Notes: generated by a model from the sequence alone, not told the origin. Positions 9,128-18,383 are shown, numbered from the stretch's first letter. The stretch: DNA of 64,000 nt from Paenibacillus polymyxa (GCF_018614975.1 NZ_JAGGNR010000040.1:39697-103696); one strand, 5' to 3'. Made by a program: numbers and translations.

Positions 9128-9145
9128 AGGCATACTCGTATGCCT
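9128..9145. repeat. Short inverted repeat between barnase and hydrolase genes
   Basis: AGGCATAC, TC, GTATGCCT: perfect 8-bp arms with only two bases between them, too tight for an RNA loop and so more like a protein-binding palindrome. It lies about 165 bp upstream of barnase and next to the hydrolase terminator. Function unknown. Confidence 0.45.
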
Positions 9146-9150
9146 ACAAC

Positions 9151-9176
9151 AAAAAAGCCGCTAAAATAGCGACTTT
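9151..9176 (-). terminator. Terminator of the alpha/beta hydrolase gene
   Basis: Minus-strand RNA forms AAGTCGCT/AGCGGCTT with one G-U pair, then TTTTTT. It has the same core as several other terminators in this window. Confidence 0.8.
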
Positions 9177-9220
9177 AATCGTACCGCGATCATTACCATT
9201 CAATACATTCATTTAATAGT

Positions 9221-9982
9221 TTATTTTAATTTATCCATCCAGTTCTCCAGTGCTACGACAACCTCTTCCAACTGCTTTTCTTCCGTAATTGCAGGTTGAT
9301 TATCTCCTTTTTGCATGCCATATGAGCCAAATTGACCGTGATTTCCACCCTCTATACTCACATATGTCGTGTCTTCCGGAAGATTTGCTTTGGCCTTCTC
9401 CCAGTCTTCCCTGTTAAGGACTCCGTCATCCGAGCCTGTAATCTGTAAGATAGACAATTCCGTAGTTTTCAAGCTGCCTCCTTCATCAGCATAGGAAGCC
9501 AAGAAAAAGACGCCTTCCAGCTTATCGCTGTGCTCTGCAGCATACCGTGCTGCGAATGACCCTCCCAATGAATGGCCGCCAATAACAAACGCTTCGTTAG
9601 GATGTTCCTCGATAAAGGAATCAGCTTTATTTTGACCGAAAATCGCCAAGTTTATTGGCATGTTTGCGATATATACACGGTGACCCTGTTCTGCCATTTC
9701 TCTCGCAAGTGGAGAATAACTTTCAGGTTCAACCAGACCGCCTGGATAAAAAATAATATTCGGCTCTGTTACCTTGGTACCCACGGGTTCAAATCGGTAA
9801 CCGTCCTTAATCTTGGTGACATTAACCTGAGCATCACTTGTCATCGCCGTTTCAGCTCGCTCAGAGGGACTATACGTAACCGAATTGAGATATACGTATA
9901 CACCGGCCACGATGATAACGATGGACAAGATTGCCCACATGATTATCTTTTTCCATTTGTTTGTACGTTGTGCTGTTTTCAA
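9221..9982 (-). CDS. Membrane-anchored alpha/beta hydrolase
   Basis: 253 residues. It has one N-terminal transmembrane helix (IIMWAILSIVIIVAGVYVYL) and then an alpha/beta-hydrolase fold with nucleophile elbow GGHSLGGSF, acidic residue in GSDDGV and catalytic His in GGNHGQF. The nearest description is the alpha/beta hydrolase 'dienelactone-like' membrane group; the substrate is unknown. The start is a TTG at 9982, eight bases after AAGGTGG. The frame extends to an ATG at 10096, but that would place the TetR operator inside the coding region. Divergent from a TetR gene, which probably represses it. Confidence 0.85.
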   Translation of the reverse strand: MKTAQRTNKWKKIIMWAILSIVIIVAGVYVYLNSVTYSPSERAETAMTSDAQVNVTKIKDGYRFEPVGTKVTEPNIIFYPGGLVEPESYSPLAREMAEQGHRVYIANMPINLAIFGQNKADSFIEEHPNEAFVIGGHSLGGSFAARYAAEHSDKLEGVFFLASYADEGGSLKTTELSILQITGSDDGVLNREDWEKAKANLPEDTTYVSIEGGNHGQFGSYGMQKGDNQPAITEEKQLEEVVVALENWMDKLK

Positions 9983-10037
9983 CCTTAAAACCACCTTAGT
10001 ATGAGGATAATGATATGTCTTTTTTAACTCTTCATAA

Positions 10038-10059
10038 TTATACTTACCGGTAAGTATAA
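10038..10059. promoter_or_regulatory. TetR operator, perfect 22-bp palindrome
   Basis: The arms TTATACTTACC and GGTAAGTATAA are exact reverse complements. It lies between the divergent hydrolase (start 9982) and TetR (start 10121) genes, so the regulator probably represses both. ACTTACCGGTAAGT cores are common in TetR-family operators. Confidence 0.85.
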
Positions 10060-10120
10060 TAACAAGATGATTTTGCTTACTATCGTTATTTGTCATAAAA
10101 TATTCATGGAGGGAAATCCA

Positions 10121-10732
10121 ATGACAGAAAAATCAACGAAACGTTTACCTGGAAGACCGAAACACGCTGACGACGATATCTCTATTCAGCAAACCATCAT
10201 TCAAACAGCTTCAAAGCTATTCATGGAGTATGGCTACGAAACAGTCACGCTTCATCAAATTGGCAAAGCATGTAACGTGTCAAAACCAACGATTTATTAT
10301 CATTTCACCAGCAAACCAGAGCTTTTTAAGGTTGCCTTTACAACGATGCTACAGAATGTGAGTCGGTTAACCTCGCATATGCTTGATCAAGCCGAGAATC
10401 TGGAGTCGGGGCTTGTGCGATTGGCAGAGGCCAGACTGGGAAATCCACATGCGGAGATTGAAACCATGCTCAGAGAAGCTGAGCCTTTTCTTGAACCAGC
10501 TCAAATTCAGGATATACGCAACGCGGAGCATCAGATTCACGAAGTGTTAGCCTCCCATTTCCAACGGGCAATGGATGAAAACAGACTGCGGAAGGACGAT
10601 CCGTATTTCCTGGCAGAGACCTTCTCGACATTGATGTTAATGGGTAATCGGGAAGATAACCTGCATAAATATGGTTCCAATTTTTCACTAGGCCAAAGAC
10701 TAGTTGATATTTTCATTCGCGGAGCGCAGTAA
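10121..10732 (+). CDS. TetR/AcrR-family transcriptional repressor
   Basis: 203 residues. The N-terminal DNA-binding domain is complete (IIQTASKLFMEYGYETVTLHQIGKACNVSKPTIYYHFTSKPELF) and the C-terminal ligand domain is helical. The ATG at 10121 follows GGAGGG by seven bases; an upstream ATG in frame at 10067 has no ribosome site. The basic start KRLPGRPKHADDD is typical. It is divergent from the hydrolase over a perfect palindrome. The inducer is unknown. Confidence 0.92.
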   Translation: MTEKSTKRLPGRPKHADDDISIQQTIIQTASKLFMEYGYETVTLHQIGKACNVSKPTIYYHFTSKPELFKVAFTTMLQNVSRLTSHMLDQAENLESGLVRLAEARLGNPHAEIETMLREAEPFLEPAQIQDIRNAEHQIHEVLASHFQRAMDENRLRKDDPYFLAETFSTLMLMGNREDNLHKYGSNFSLGQRLVDIFIRGAQ

Positions 10733-10759
10733 AAATTCAGGGCAACAAGGAGAGCTGAC

Positions 10760-11641
10760 ATGAATATCCCTAGAGGAACCTATGGGTTTCGATTTGCGGA
10801 AGACAAGGAGCTCCAACTATGTGTACTGTATGCGGCAGGATGTGATTCAATAACCGATCCTTCTTATCATTGGGATGGACTCGAACGTTCGGACGGGCCT
10901 CTCCTGTTATTCCAATATACAATCTCGGGTGAAGGGGTATTTGAGTCGAATAATCGCATTCATCATGTTACCGCAGGACAAGCTTTTTTGGCAGAAATTC
11001 CAGGAGCACATCACTATTACTACCATTCAGCATCAAAAGAACCTTGGGAGTTTCTGTTCCTGCTGTTCAGGCCAACTCTTATTCTGCCCCATTGGCGAAA
11101 ATTCCTTCGGGAAGCTGGAGAAGTTCCCAATTTACCCGCTGATTGTACACCGATCCGACTGTTGCGGATGATCGTGACTGATGCGGCGGCAGGTAGAATC
11201 ACTGATCCTCTGATCGCATCATCGAGCGTATATCAATTCATGACAGAATTGACGCGATTACAGAAAACAACATTGCGCAACAGGGAGAATTGGTCTGAAA
11301 ACATTCAAATAGCCGTTGAATACATAGAACACAACTACTCCAAGATGATCAGTATCGATCACCTTGCGGAGCATGTTTCCCTTTCCAAATATCATTTTAT
11401 ACGTCGCTTTTCCTCCAGTACAGGTTTGACGCCAGGTGTTTATCTGACCCGTCTACGTACCGAGAAAGCAATGGAACTGCTGCGCGGAACTACGCTTAGC
11501 ATTGAAGTCATCGCCGAGCAAGTCGGGTATTCCAGCGGAAGTTATTTTATCAAAGCCTTTCGCAGCTTAACCGGCGTTACGCCAGGTGAATTTCGTAGTG
11601 GAGGAGAAAGCCTTGTGTACCGTAAATTGTTCTTCGACTAA
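10760..11641 (+). CDS. AraC-family transcriptional regulator
   Basis: 293 residues. The N-terminal half is a cupin sensor (LLFQYTISGEGVFESNNRIHHVTAGQAFLAEIPGAHHYYYH). The C-terminal half has two helix-turn-helix units (ISIDHLAEHVSLSKYHFIRRFSSSTGLTPGVYL and LSIEVIAEQVGYSSGSYFIKAFRSLTGVTPGEFR). The ATG follows AAGGAGAG. It starts 27 bp after the TetR gene and lies just before an alpha-galactosidase on the same strand, which it probably activates in response to a galactoside. Confidence 0.92.
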   Translation: MNIPRGTYGFRFAEDKELQLCVLYAAGCDSITDPSYHWDGLERSDGPLLLFQYTISGEGVFESNNRIHHVTAGQAFLAEIPGAHHYYYHSASKEPWEFLFLLFRPTLILPHWRKFLREAGEVPNLPADCTPIRLLRMIVTDAAAGRITDPLIASSSVYQFMTELTRLQKTTLRNRENWSENIQIAVEYIEHNYSKMISIDHLAEHVSLSKYHFIRRFSSSTGLTPGVYLTRLRTEKAMELLRGTTLSIEVIAEQVGYSSGSYFIKAFRSLTGVTPGEFRSGGESLVYRKLFFD

Positions 11642-11749
11642 CCGCAATATTTTGCTATTCCACACTCAACATTACTGTAGATATTAATAAAATCCTTTAT
11701 TATGATGAATTGAGCGAGAGCAATAATTAATCCATAAAGGAGCATTCCC

Positions 11750-13030
11750 ATGAATCATACGCTTGCAGCATCAACTCCACCGCTTGGCTGGAACAGCTGG
11801 GATTGTTACGGCGCGGCCGTTACGGAAGACGAAATTCGTGGCAACGCCGAGTACATGGCAGAACATCTTAAAGACTTCGGCTGGAGCTATATTACAGTCG
11901 ACATTCAATGGTACGAGCCTTTGGCCAATTCTTCGCAATATCGTCCGTTCGTTCCACTAATCATGGATGAATATTCGCGGCTTATGCCTGCCGAGAATCG
12001 GTTTCCCTCCGCTGCGAATGGACTGGGATTTAAGTCATTAGCGGATTACGTCCATAGTCTTGGGCTGCAATTTGGCATTCACATCATGCGTGGTATTCCA
12101 CGTCAAGCTGCACATGCGGGTACTCCGATTCTGGGTACAACCGCCACTGCGCGTGATATTGCTCATCCGAACTCCATATGCCCCTGGAATACAGATATGT
12201 ATGGTGTCGATAGCTCAAAAGAAGGCGCACAGGCGTATTACGATTCGCTTTTTGAACTGTATGCACAATGGGGCGTTGACTTGGTGAAGGTTGACGATAT
12301 TGCCGCTTCCCGGCTGTATGATACCCATCAGCCCGAGATCGAAATGATATCCAAAGCGATTAAGCGCTCCGGCCGACCGATGGTACTTAGTCTCTCTCCT
12401 GGGCCTGCTCCGGTGGAATACTCGGAATTCTTAGCCAAACATGCGAACATGTGGCGTGTCACGGACGATTTCTGGGACCTTTGGCCGCTGTTATTGGATA
12501 TGTTCGACCGCTGCCGGACGTGGCAAGGTGTTCCCCAAGCAGGCTGCTGGCCAGACTGTGATATGTTACCTTTGGGTCATATCGGTATCCGTTCTGTAGA
12601 CGGTGGTGGAGCAGATCGCTGGACTCGGTTCACGCCTGACGAGCAGTTGACCATGATGTCGCTGTGGAGCATCTTCCGTTCCCCGCTCATCTTTGGTGGT
12701 GAACTGCGAGATAACGATGATTGGACACTATCCCTGTTGACCAATCGTGAGGTTCTGCGAATGCATCGCGAGAGTTACGGAGCCAGAGAAGCCTTACGCA
12801 AAGAAAATCTTATTGTGTGGACTGCCCAGCATGCGGATGGCTCCTCTTACGTCGCTGTGTTTAACATCGGTGAGAATGCTCTACCTGTGGATCAGTCCAT
12901 TGATGAGGTCGGACTGTCCGGCATTACCGAAGGCACCGAATTGTGGAGCCGAGAAGCAGCTGAATTTACAGAGAATTCATTAGTTACTAATGTACCTGCG
13001 CACGGTGTGCGTCTCTATCGGTTTTCCTAA
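11750..13030 (+). CDS. GH27 alpha-galactosidase (cytoplasmic)
   Basis: 426 residues. It begins with the GH27 signature TPPLGWNSWDCYG. The nucleophile is Asp182 in VDLVKVDDI and the acid/base is the Asp in MWRVTDDFWD (about residue 240). The pattern GCWPDCDMLPLG matches the family, and a C-terminal beta domain follows from about residue 335. It releases terminal alpha-galactose (melibiose, raffinose, galactomannan fragments). Family members that act on beta-L-arabinopyranosides exist, so specificity needs assay. There is no signal peptide. ATG follows AAAGGAG. A single gene after the AraC gene, with no linked transporter. Confidence 0.92.
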   Translation: MNHTLAASTPPLGWNSWDCYGAAVTEDEIRGNAEYMAEHLKDFGWSYITVDIQWYEPLANSSQYRPFVPLIMDEYSRLMPAENRFPSAANGLGFKSLADYVHSLGLQFGIHIMRGIPRQAAHAGTPILGTTATARDIAHPNSICPWNTDMYGVDSSKEGAQAYYDSLFELYAQWGVDLVKVDDIAASRLYDTHQPEIEMISKAIKRSGRPMVLSLSPGPAPVEYSEFLAKHANMWRVTDDFWDLWPLLLDMFDRCRTWQGVPQAGCWPDCDMLPLGHIGIRSVDGGGADRWTRFTPDEQLTMMSLWSIFRSPLIFGGELRDNDDWTLSLLTNREVLRMHRESYGAREALRKENLIVWTAQHADGSSYVAVFNIGENALPVDQSIDEVGLSGITEGTELWSREAAEFTENSLVTNVPAHGVRLYRFS

Positions 13031-13049
13031 GCTTGCAAAAGAAAAAGAG

Positions 13050-13081
13050 AGGTCTGTCGTTCATTAGACTGACCTCTCTCT
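13050..13081. terminator. Bidirectional terminator after the alpha-galactosidase
   Basis: GAGAGGTC...GACCTCTCTC inverted repeat between two converging genes, with A-rich sequence on one side and a T-containing tail on the other. Confidence 0.75.
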
Positions 13082-13088
13082 CATTTCA

Positions 13089-13445
13089 TCAGTATGTATC
13101 CATGGCTTGAACGGCCAGATGAAATGCTCTAATTCTTCTTTCCAGTAGAGTCTTTTGAGGGCTACCTTCTTTGGCCTTGGCATACATGCTCTCAAGAGAA
13201 GGGAATAAACCGGATAAGACAAGACGAGCTTCTATTATATCTTCCTTGGTGTATGAATGAGCTTTTTGATTCCATACCTTTTCCAACAGTGCTAGTCCGA
13301 TGTATAAAGCTTGGAGACGTTTCTGTAACAATGTCGTGTTATTCCTTTTCTGAGTCATATTCACTAAGGCATTTTCCGATTTGCGGATCGTTGATTGAAA
13401 GGCTTTAATGGATTGCAGTTGTTCTTCATGTGACACGTTTTCCAT
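13089..13445 (-). CDS. Hypothetical helical protein
   Basis: 118 residues, not recognised. It is predicted almost wholly helical with heptad-like runs (SIKAFQSTIRKSENALVNM, LLQKRLQALYIGLALLEKVW, LLERRIRAFHLAVQAM), rich in Lys, Arg and Gln, with no membrane segment or signal. I chose the ATG at 13445 after GAGAGG; a TTG at 13490 after GAGGTG would add 15 residues. It lies downstream of the amino-acid ABC operon behind a terminator and converges on the alpha-galactosidase. Confidence 0.65.
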   Translation of the reverse strand: MENVSHEEQLQSIKAFQSTIRKSENALVNMTQKRNNTTLLQKRLQALYIGLALLEKVWNQKAHSYTKEDIIEARLVLSGLFPSLESMYAKAKEGSPQKTLLERRIRAFHLAVQAMDTY

Positions 13446-13518
13446 AGAGAACAGACCTCTCTTTCTTCGCTTGATTTGGTCGGTATTCAAATATATTAAT
13501 TCACCTCATAAATATAAC

Positions 13519-13544
13519 AAAAAAAGCCGCTTAAATAGCGACTT
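13519..13544 (-). terminator. Terminator of the amino-acid ABC operon
   Basis: Minus-strand RNA AAGTCGCT/AGCGGCTT with a G-U pair and T-run, just past the ATPase stop. Same core as the 9151 and 16030 hairpins. Confidence 0.8.
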
Positions 13545-13570
13545 CCAATGTGTTCATTCTCGATTTAGTG

Positions 13571-14299
13571 CTAGAGTACCTTCTCCAAAAAGCTGATCGT
13601 CCGCTCATTCTTCGGATTTCCAAATATCTCTTCCGGAGTGCCCTGCTCGACGATATAACCACCGTCCATGAAGATCACACGATCAGCTACTTCGCGGGCA
13701 AAACCCATCTCATGGGTAACAATGATCATCGTCATGCCCTCACTCGCAAGATCTTTCATTACACCCAGAACTTCGCCTACCATCTCTGGGTCAAGCGCCG
13801 AGGTCGGTTCATCAAATAACATCACATCCGGATTCATGGCAAGCGCACGAGCGATAGCTACACGTTGCTTTTGTCCACCTGACAGTTGTGTTGGGAAGCT
13901 ATCTGCTTTATCAGACAGACCCACACGCTCAAGTAATTTGAGTGCTGTATCACGCGCCTGCTGTGCATTTAATATCCCAAGTTCTCTTGGCGCAAACATG
14001 ATGTTCTTAAGTACACTAAAATGAGGGAACAAATTAAAGTGTTGAAATACCATGCCAATATTTTCGCGAGCTTTGTTCAGGTTGGTTTTAGGGTCATTCA
14101 GATCCTGATCATCCACGATAACCCGGCCTGCCGTAATCACATCTAATTGGTTGATGCAGCGCAAAAAAGTACTTTTCCCTGAACCGGAAGGTCCGATGAC
14201 ACAGACGACTTCTCCTTCGTTGACCGCCACATCAATTCCCTTGAGGACCTGATTCGAGCCGAAATTTTTCTTTAAACCTTCAACTTTTATTTTAGCCAC
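13571..14299 (-). CDS. Polar amino-acid ABC transporter ATPase (GlnQ-type)
   Basis: 242 residues, standard length. Walker A GPSGSGKST, Q-loop FQHFNLFPHF, signature LSGGQKQR, Walker B VMLFDEPTSALD and switch His in VTHEMGFA are all intact. It powers uptake through the fused binding-protein/permease encoded immediately upstream, whose coding end it overlaps by 8 bp. The start is GTG inside the upstream stop region, so translation is probably coupled. Substrate is likely glutamine, another polar amino acid or cystine. Confidence 0.95.
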   Translation of the reverse strand: MAKIKVEGLKKNFGSNQVLKGIDVAVNEGEVVCVIGPSGSGKSTFLRCINQLDVITAGRVIVDDQDLNDPKTNLNKARENIGMVFQHFNLFPHFSVLKNIMFAPRELGILNAQQARDTALKLLERVGLSDKADSFPTQLSGGQKQRVAIARALAMNPDVMLFDEPTSALDPEMVGEVLGVMKDLASEGMTMIIVTHEMGFAREVADRVIFMDGGYIVEQGTPEEIFGNPKNERTISFLEKVL

Positions 14300-15737
14300 G
14301 ACGAACCTTCACCTCCAGATAATCAGCAATTTTGGTCAATGTGATGATAACAATCAGATACATAACCGCAACCGTTAACCAAATGTCAAAAGAGGAGAAC
14401 GTTCTTGCAATAACAATTTTACCCGATTGTGTCAACTCTACGAGCCCAATAACGGACAAGATTGACGTATCCTTCAACGTGATAACCATCTGGTTAATGA
14501 AAGAAGGAATCATAACACGTACCGCCTGCGGAATAACGATCTTTATCATCGCTTTGCGATAAGGCAGGCCCAATGAACGGGCAGCTTCCATTTGACCACG
14601 ATCAATCGATTGAATCCCGCCTCGGATAATCTCGGTTACGTACGCCCCTGCATTCAGACTAAGTGTCAGAATAGCCGCCAGGAACAATGGCATCGTGAAG
14701 CCCATCGCCTGTGGAATCCCGAAATAGATAAAGAATGCCAGGACAATCAGCGGAATACCGCGGAAGATATCCACAAATACGGTGGCAACACCACGAAGGA
14801 ATTTGTTCTGTCCCACCTTCATGAATCCGAAGATCAGACCGATGATAAATGCGAAAAACAGGGACACAATCGTGTATAAAAGTGTTTTCCCCAGACCTTT
14901 CAAAAGTGAGGGAAGGGATTTCTGAATTAGCTCCCAACGCCCCAGATTTGCGACTTGGGCGTTCTCTCCAACATATTCTTCGATAATGCGCTTGTACTCA
15001 CCGTTAGCTTTGATATTAACAAGACCCGCATTGAACATCTCCAGAAGTTCCTGATTTTTACCCTTACTTACCGCAAATCCGTAGGAAGCCCCGTCCTCTT
15101 TGTCGGTAACGATTTTCAATCCGTTATTTTGTTTTACCCCATATCTTAGAACGGGTTCATCTTCAAAACAGGCCACCGAATTACCGGTCATTACATCATC
15201 ATACATTTGATATGATTCGTCGAATGGAACAATCGTAAATCCATACTTTGAGGCGATGGATTCAGCAAAGCTGTACCCTTCTGTTCCCGTTTTTACAGCG
15301 ACCTTTTTACCACGAAGATCTTCGTAACTTTTAACAGTATCATTATTTGCGCTAATTCCCATAACTACGCCTGAATCATAATATGGCTCTGAAAAATCAA
15401 ATTTTGCTTTTCTCTCATCCGTAATACTCATCCCTGCGATTACACCATCGACCTGATTAGCCTCAAGTGCCTGTACAGCCGCGTTAAATCCCAGAGCTTT
15501 GATTTGATACTTGAAATTTTGATCTTTGGCGATGGCATCTAGCAAATCCATGTCGATACCAACAAAATCCCCATTCTCATCTTCATATTCGAATGGAGCA
15601 AATGTGACATCAGTTCCGATAATATACGTTTTACCGGAATCGGACGCTGTAGCAGCGTTCCCTACCCATCCTGATAGACCGCTCACCAGGAGCAGCATCA
15701 GTGAAAGTATAAAAAATGAGATCTTCGTTGTTTTCAT
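14292..15737 (-). CDS. Fused amino-acid-binding protein and ABC permease
   Basis: 481 residues from the ATG at 15737 (GGGGAGGACAC before it). A signal peptide (KISFFILSLMLLLVSGLSGWVGNAATA) is followed by a type 3 binding domain to about residue 250 (YIIGTDVTFAPFEYEDENGDFVGIDMDLL). A HisM/GlnP-type permease with about four or five helices follows, with the EAA loop EAARSLGLPYRKAMIKIVIPQAVR. Each protomer thus carries its own receptor, like GlnPQ of lactic acid bacteria. Two copies plus two ATPases would form the transporter. Confidence 0.93.
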   Translation of the reverse strand: MKTTKISFFILSLMLLLVSGLSGWVGNAATASDSGKTYIIGTDVTFAPFEYEDENGDFVGIDMDLLDAIAKDQNFKYQIKALGFNAAVQALEANQVDGVIAGMSITDERKAKFDFSEPYYDSGVVMGISANNDTVKSYEDLRGKKVAVKTGTEGYSFAESIASKYGFTIVPFDESYQMYDDVMTGNSVACFEDEPVLRYGVKQNNGLKIVTDKEDGASYGFAVSKGKNQELLEMFNAGLVNIKANGEYKRIIEEYVGENAQVANLGRWELIQKSLPSLLKGLGKTLLYTIVSLFFAFIIGLIFGFMKVGQNKFLRGVATVFVDIFRGIPLIVLAFFIYFGIPQAMGFTMPLFLAAILTLSLNAGAYVTEIIRGGIQSIDRGQMEAARSLGLPYRKAMIKIVIPQAVRVMIPSFINQMVITLKDTSILSVIGLVELTQSGKIVIARTFSSFDIWLTVAVMYLIVIITLTKIADYLEVKVRRG

Positions 15738-15835
15738 GTGTCCTCCCCGTCTCGGTATTGTCCGAATAATCATTATTTTCTTTAGAATCGGTATTACGGT
15801 TATGCTTTTTTGTCGATCTACTGCCCATTTGATTG

Positions 15836-15863
15836 TTATTATTTACTGTATATTAACAATCAA
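15836..15863 (-). promoter_or_regulatory. Probable promoter inside an inverted repeat, amino-acid ABC operon
   Basis: Minus-strand -35 TTGATT (15858-15863), 16-bp spacer, -10 TAATAA (15836-15841). Ten-base inverted arms TTGATTGTTA (15829-15838) and TAACAATCAA (15854-15863) overlie both elements, so a dimeric repressor could block it. Confidence 0.5.
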
Positions 15864-16029
15864 TGCTTTGCCTTTCCACTTGCAACATTTTCCTCCATCA
15901 TTTTTTCCAACCAGTAAAAGCCCTCTTAATACTTACCCTCCAGGTAAGCTTTGCGAAACCCAATATTACATTGTAAATCTGAAAAAAGGTGCATTTACTT
16001 CAAAACGTATTATTTAAAATTTAAAACTT

Positions 16030-16056
16030 AAAAAAAGCCGCGTTATCCGCGACTTT
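16030..16056 (-). terminator. Terminator of the secreted serine hydrolase gene
   Basis: AAAGCCGCG, TTATC, CGCGACTTT with an A-run on the plus strand. The C/A mismatch on plus becomes a G-U pair in the minus-strand RNA, which then ends in a T-run. Confidence 0.8.
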
Positions 16057-16081
16057 CTGTTGTACAGTTTTTTATCATCTA

Positions 16082-18187
16082 TTAATTTTCTCTGGTTGTC
16101 AATACAATCTCGAACTTCGAACCAGCTTCACCCGCGAACACAATGGTTCCGTTCTTAGGCAACACAATTTTGTTTTGTCCACTGACCACTGTATGATTCA
16201 TGCCTACGCCCGCTTGGTCGTATACAGCAAATGCGCTGTTTGAAGACATCTTTACCGTCATTTCTTTACCTGCGGCTGATGCCGGAATCGAAAACCATGT
16301 GGCATGCCCATTCGCTTGAATCGTTGTCTTTGATTGTCTTCCCGTATAGATTGGTTTTATAATTTCTTGAGCAGCATAGACGTTGCCTCCAGCTGTAACG
16401 TATTCCACGCCATTTTCCTCATAGAAATTAAACTCCATCGTGTCACGGCCCGCCAATCCAGGAATTTGCAATTGGTTCACAGCTTGGTTAGCTCCAACAA
16501 TTTTATTGGTGTAGATATAACCAGGCAGCTCATTAAAAGTATGAATGGGAATCATCGGCATCGCTGCGTTGTACAGTGTTGATGTGTATTTTTCATTGAC
16601 CAACACGTAGGCTTTGCCTTCCCGTTTCTGCCATGCAGCCTTTACTTCTGCAGACAATTCATTGGTTTCAAGCTTTTCTGCCTTATATTCCGAGGAAGCA
16701 ACTTGTCCAAGTCCGGGAACAGACTGATATGAGCGAGACCATAAGTATGTGTTCCCATTGACTTCCTGAACGAACTTCAGCTTTTCCGTACCCGTATCAT
16801 TAACAAATGAGCCATCAGTGGTGTACGTATAGGTCTGATCAGGACTGTTAGGAGACGACAGATTAGATATTGTTAATTGTCCGTCACCTTTTACATCCAT
16901 CTTCATTAACATGTTTGCCCCACCAGCGTACATGCCTGTGTGCTGTGCAAGTTCCTTCGGCATGGTTGTTTTCACCGATGCATCATGTGACTTCTCCGGT
17001 TTACGCTCTGGAATGATATTCTTCTCCTCAAGCGCACCAAGCAACAGCTCAGTTGCCAGCAATTGATCGGTTGAGCTATGACCTCCAGAAGAAGTTACGG
17101 CAGCAGCCATATTATATTCCGGTAACACAATCAAGGAGGAATGATAGGTGATTGTATTGCCACCTTTGCTTACTGCCTGGATGCCGTAATCATTAAAAGG
17201 AAACAGGTTCACGCTGTCCCAGCCCAGGCCGTAACCAATAGAAGAATCGCCTTCTTCTGGCCACATGCCTCTCTTGTATTCTTCTTCCTCCATGGCCTCT
17301 ACGGATTCCTCCGAAAGAACATCTTCAACCTCACCTGTAAAGATTTTCGAGAACTGAACCAGATCTTCAGCGGTGGAATAGATGCCTCCCGAGGCAATCA
17401 TATTGGTAGTCTCTAATGGGAGTTGCTCCTCATGCGAAGGGGAATATGTCGCTGCCATCTGGCTAAAGTCCACAATATCCTGTGGTGTTTTGGTATGCTC
17501 CATACCAAGGGGTTCGGTTATGTACCGGTGCATGAAAGTTGTGAAGCTCATGCCGCTGACCCGCTCAACCAGAATTTCAGCTAATGTAAAACCGTCATTA
17601 CTATACACCGAGTATGCACCAGGATCAGCCTTCAGATGTTGAGTTGCCAATTGCTCAAGTAACGTATCATGTGCATAGGTATCATTATCTCCAAACAGTA
17701 TTGCACTGTTACTTGACGTTCCGAGAAGTCCGGATGAATGATTCAGTAACATGCGTGGTGTAATCTGTTGGTAACGCTTGTCTTTCATTTTAAAGTCTGA
17801 AATATACTTCACGACAGGTTCATCGAGATCGATCTTGCCTTGGTCAACGAGCTTCATTACGGCGGTTGTGAGCACCATTTTGCTGGTTGAACCAATGCCA
17901 TACATGGTATCTGAAGAAAGCGGAATGTTGTTTTTCAGATCATTTTTGCCTGCCTGACCGGAGATCACAATCTCGCCCTCATCCATCAGTGCGTACTGCA
18001 CACTTGTCGTAGCGTATGATTCAGTGAGTACCTTTGCCTTAACGCTTACTGTCTTTTTAGTCAGATCATAAGTAGGGCTACTACCGTTACTGGTAGCGGG
18101 TGTGGCCATGGCCGACATTGGGGACATCATTGCAAACACCAAGGTTACGGCGGCGATAGACGTTCGTTTCTTTCGTGTCAATCTCAT
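16082..18187 (-). CDS. Secreted beta-lactamase-fold serine hydrolase
   Basis: 701 residues. The signal peptide (SIAAVTLVFAMMSPMSAMATPA) is followed by a class C beta-lactamase/PBP4*-type domain (about 50-390) with the nucleophile motif STSK and the YSN motif in YSVYSNDGFTLAE. The remaining 300 residues form beta-rich domains of unknown role, including a final segment resembling a small sandwich. Substrates for this group include D-amino-acid peptides and esters; calling it a resistance enzyme is not justified. It is monocistronic and ends at the 16030 terminator. Confidence 0.88.
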   Translation of the reverse strand: MRLTRKKRTSIAAVTLVFAMMSPMSAMATPATSNGSSPTYDLTKKTVSVKAKVLTESYATTSVQYALMDEGEIVISGQAGKNDLKNNIPLSSDTMYGIGSTSKMVLTTAVMKLVDQGKIDLDEPVVKYISDFKMKDKRYQQITPRMLLNHSSGLLGTSSNSAILFGDNDTYAHDTLLEQLATQHLKADPGAYSVYSNDGFTLAEILVERVSGMSFTTFMHRYITEPLGMEHTKTPQDIVDFSQMAATYSPSHEEQLPLETTNMIASGGIYSTAEDLVQFSKIFTGEVEDVLSEESVEAMEEEEYKRGMWPEEGDSSIGYGLGWDSVNLFPFNDYGIQAVSKGGNTITYHSSLIVLPEYNMAAAVTSSGGHSSTDQLLATELLLGALEEKNIIPERKPEKSHDASVKTTMPKELAQHTGMYAGGANMLMKMDVKGDGQLTISNLSSPNSPDQTYTYTTDGSFVNDTGTEKLKFVQEVNGNTYLWSRSYQSVPGLGQVASSEYKAEKLETNELSAEVKAAWQKREGKAYVLVNEKYTSTLYNAAMPMIPIHTFNELPGYIYTNKIVGANQAVNQLQIPGLAGRDTMEFNFYEENGVEYVTAGGNVYAAQEIIKPIYTGRQSKTTIQANGHATWFSIPASAAGKEMTVKMSSNSAFAVYDQAGVGMNHTVVSGQNKIVLPKNGTIVFAGEAGSKFEIVLTTREN

Positions 18188-18354
18188 CTTCTCCTGTCTA
18201 GTCTATGGAATAGGAATCTCTGTGGTAGTACTCCCGTAGTGTAACCGAAGAAGATGAACTGTCTGTGGCTTGAATATGAATCGAATATGAACCAAGCAGG
18301 ACCGACCGAAATCGGGTGGACACACGGTAAAAATCGCTTCAGTCCAGCTTTGTT

Positions 18355-18383
18355 TTGTTTGCAAATTAAACTTTTGCTATAAT
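18355..18383 (+). promoter_or_regulatory. SigA-type promoter of the MocR gene
   Basis: -35 TTGTTT (18355-18360), 17-bp spacer, perfect -10 TATAAT (18378-18383). The transcript would start near 18390, just before an ATGGATTG box. Confidence 0.8.

Larger units (their letters stand above)
15738..16081. other. Intergenic region, amino-acid ABC operon to serine hydrolase
   Basis: 344 bp without a gene. It holds the promoter-like inverted repeat above, a TetR-box-like CTTACC-N5-GGTAAG at 15932-15948, and the serine-hydrolase terminator at 16034-16056. I see no T-box or other known riboswitch. Confidence 0.6.

Noticed and set aside
15738..16081. T-box or amino-acid riboswitch ahead of the ABC transporter
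   Set aside because: No T-box sequence or recognisable riboswitch core; only promoter and palindromes seen.
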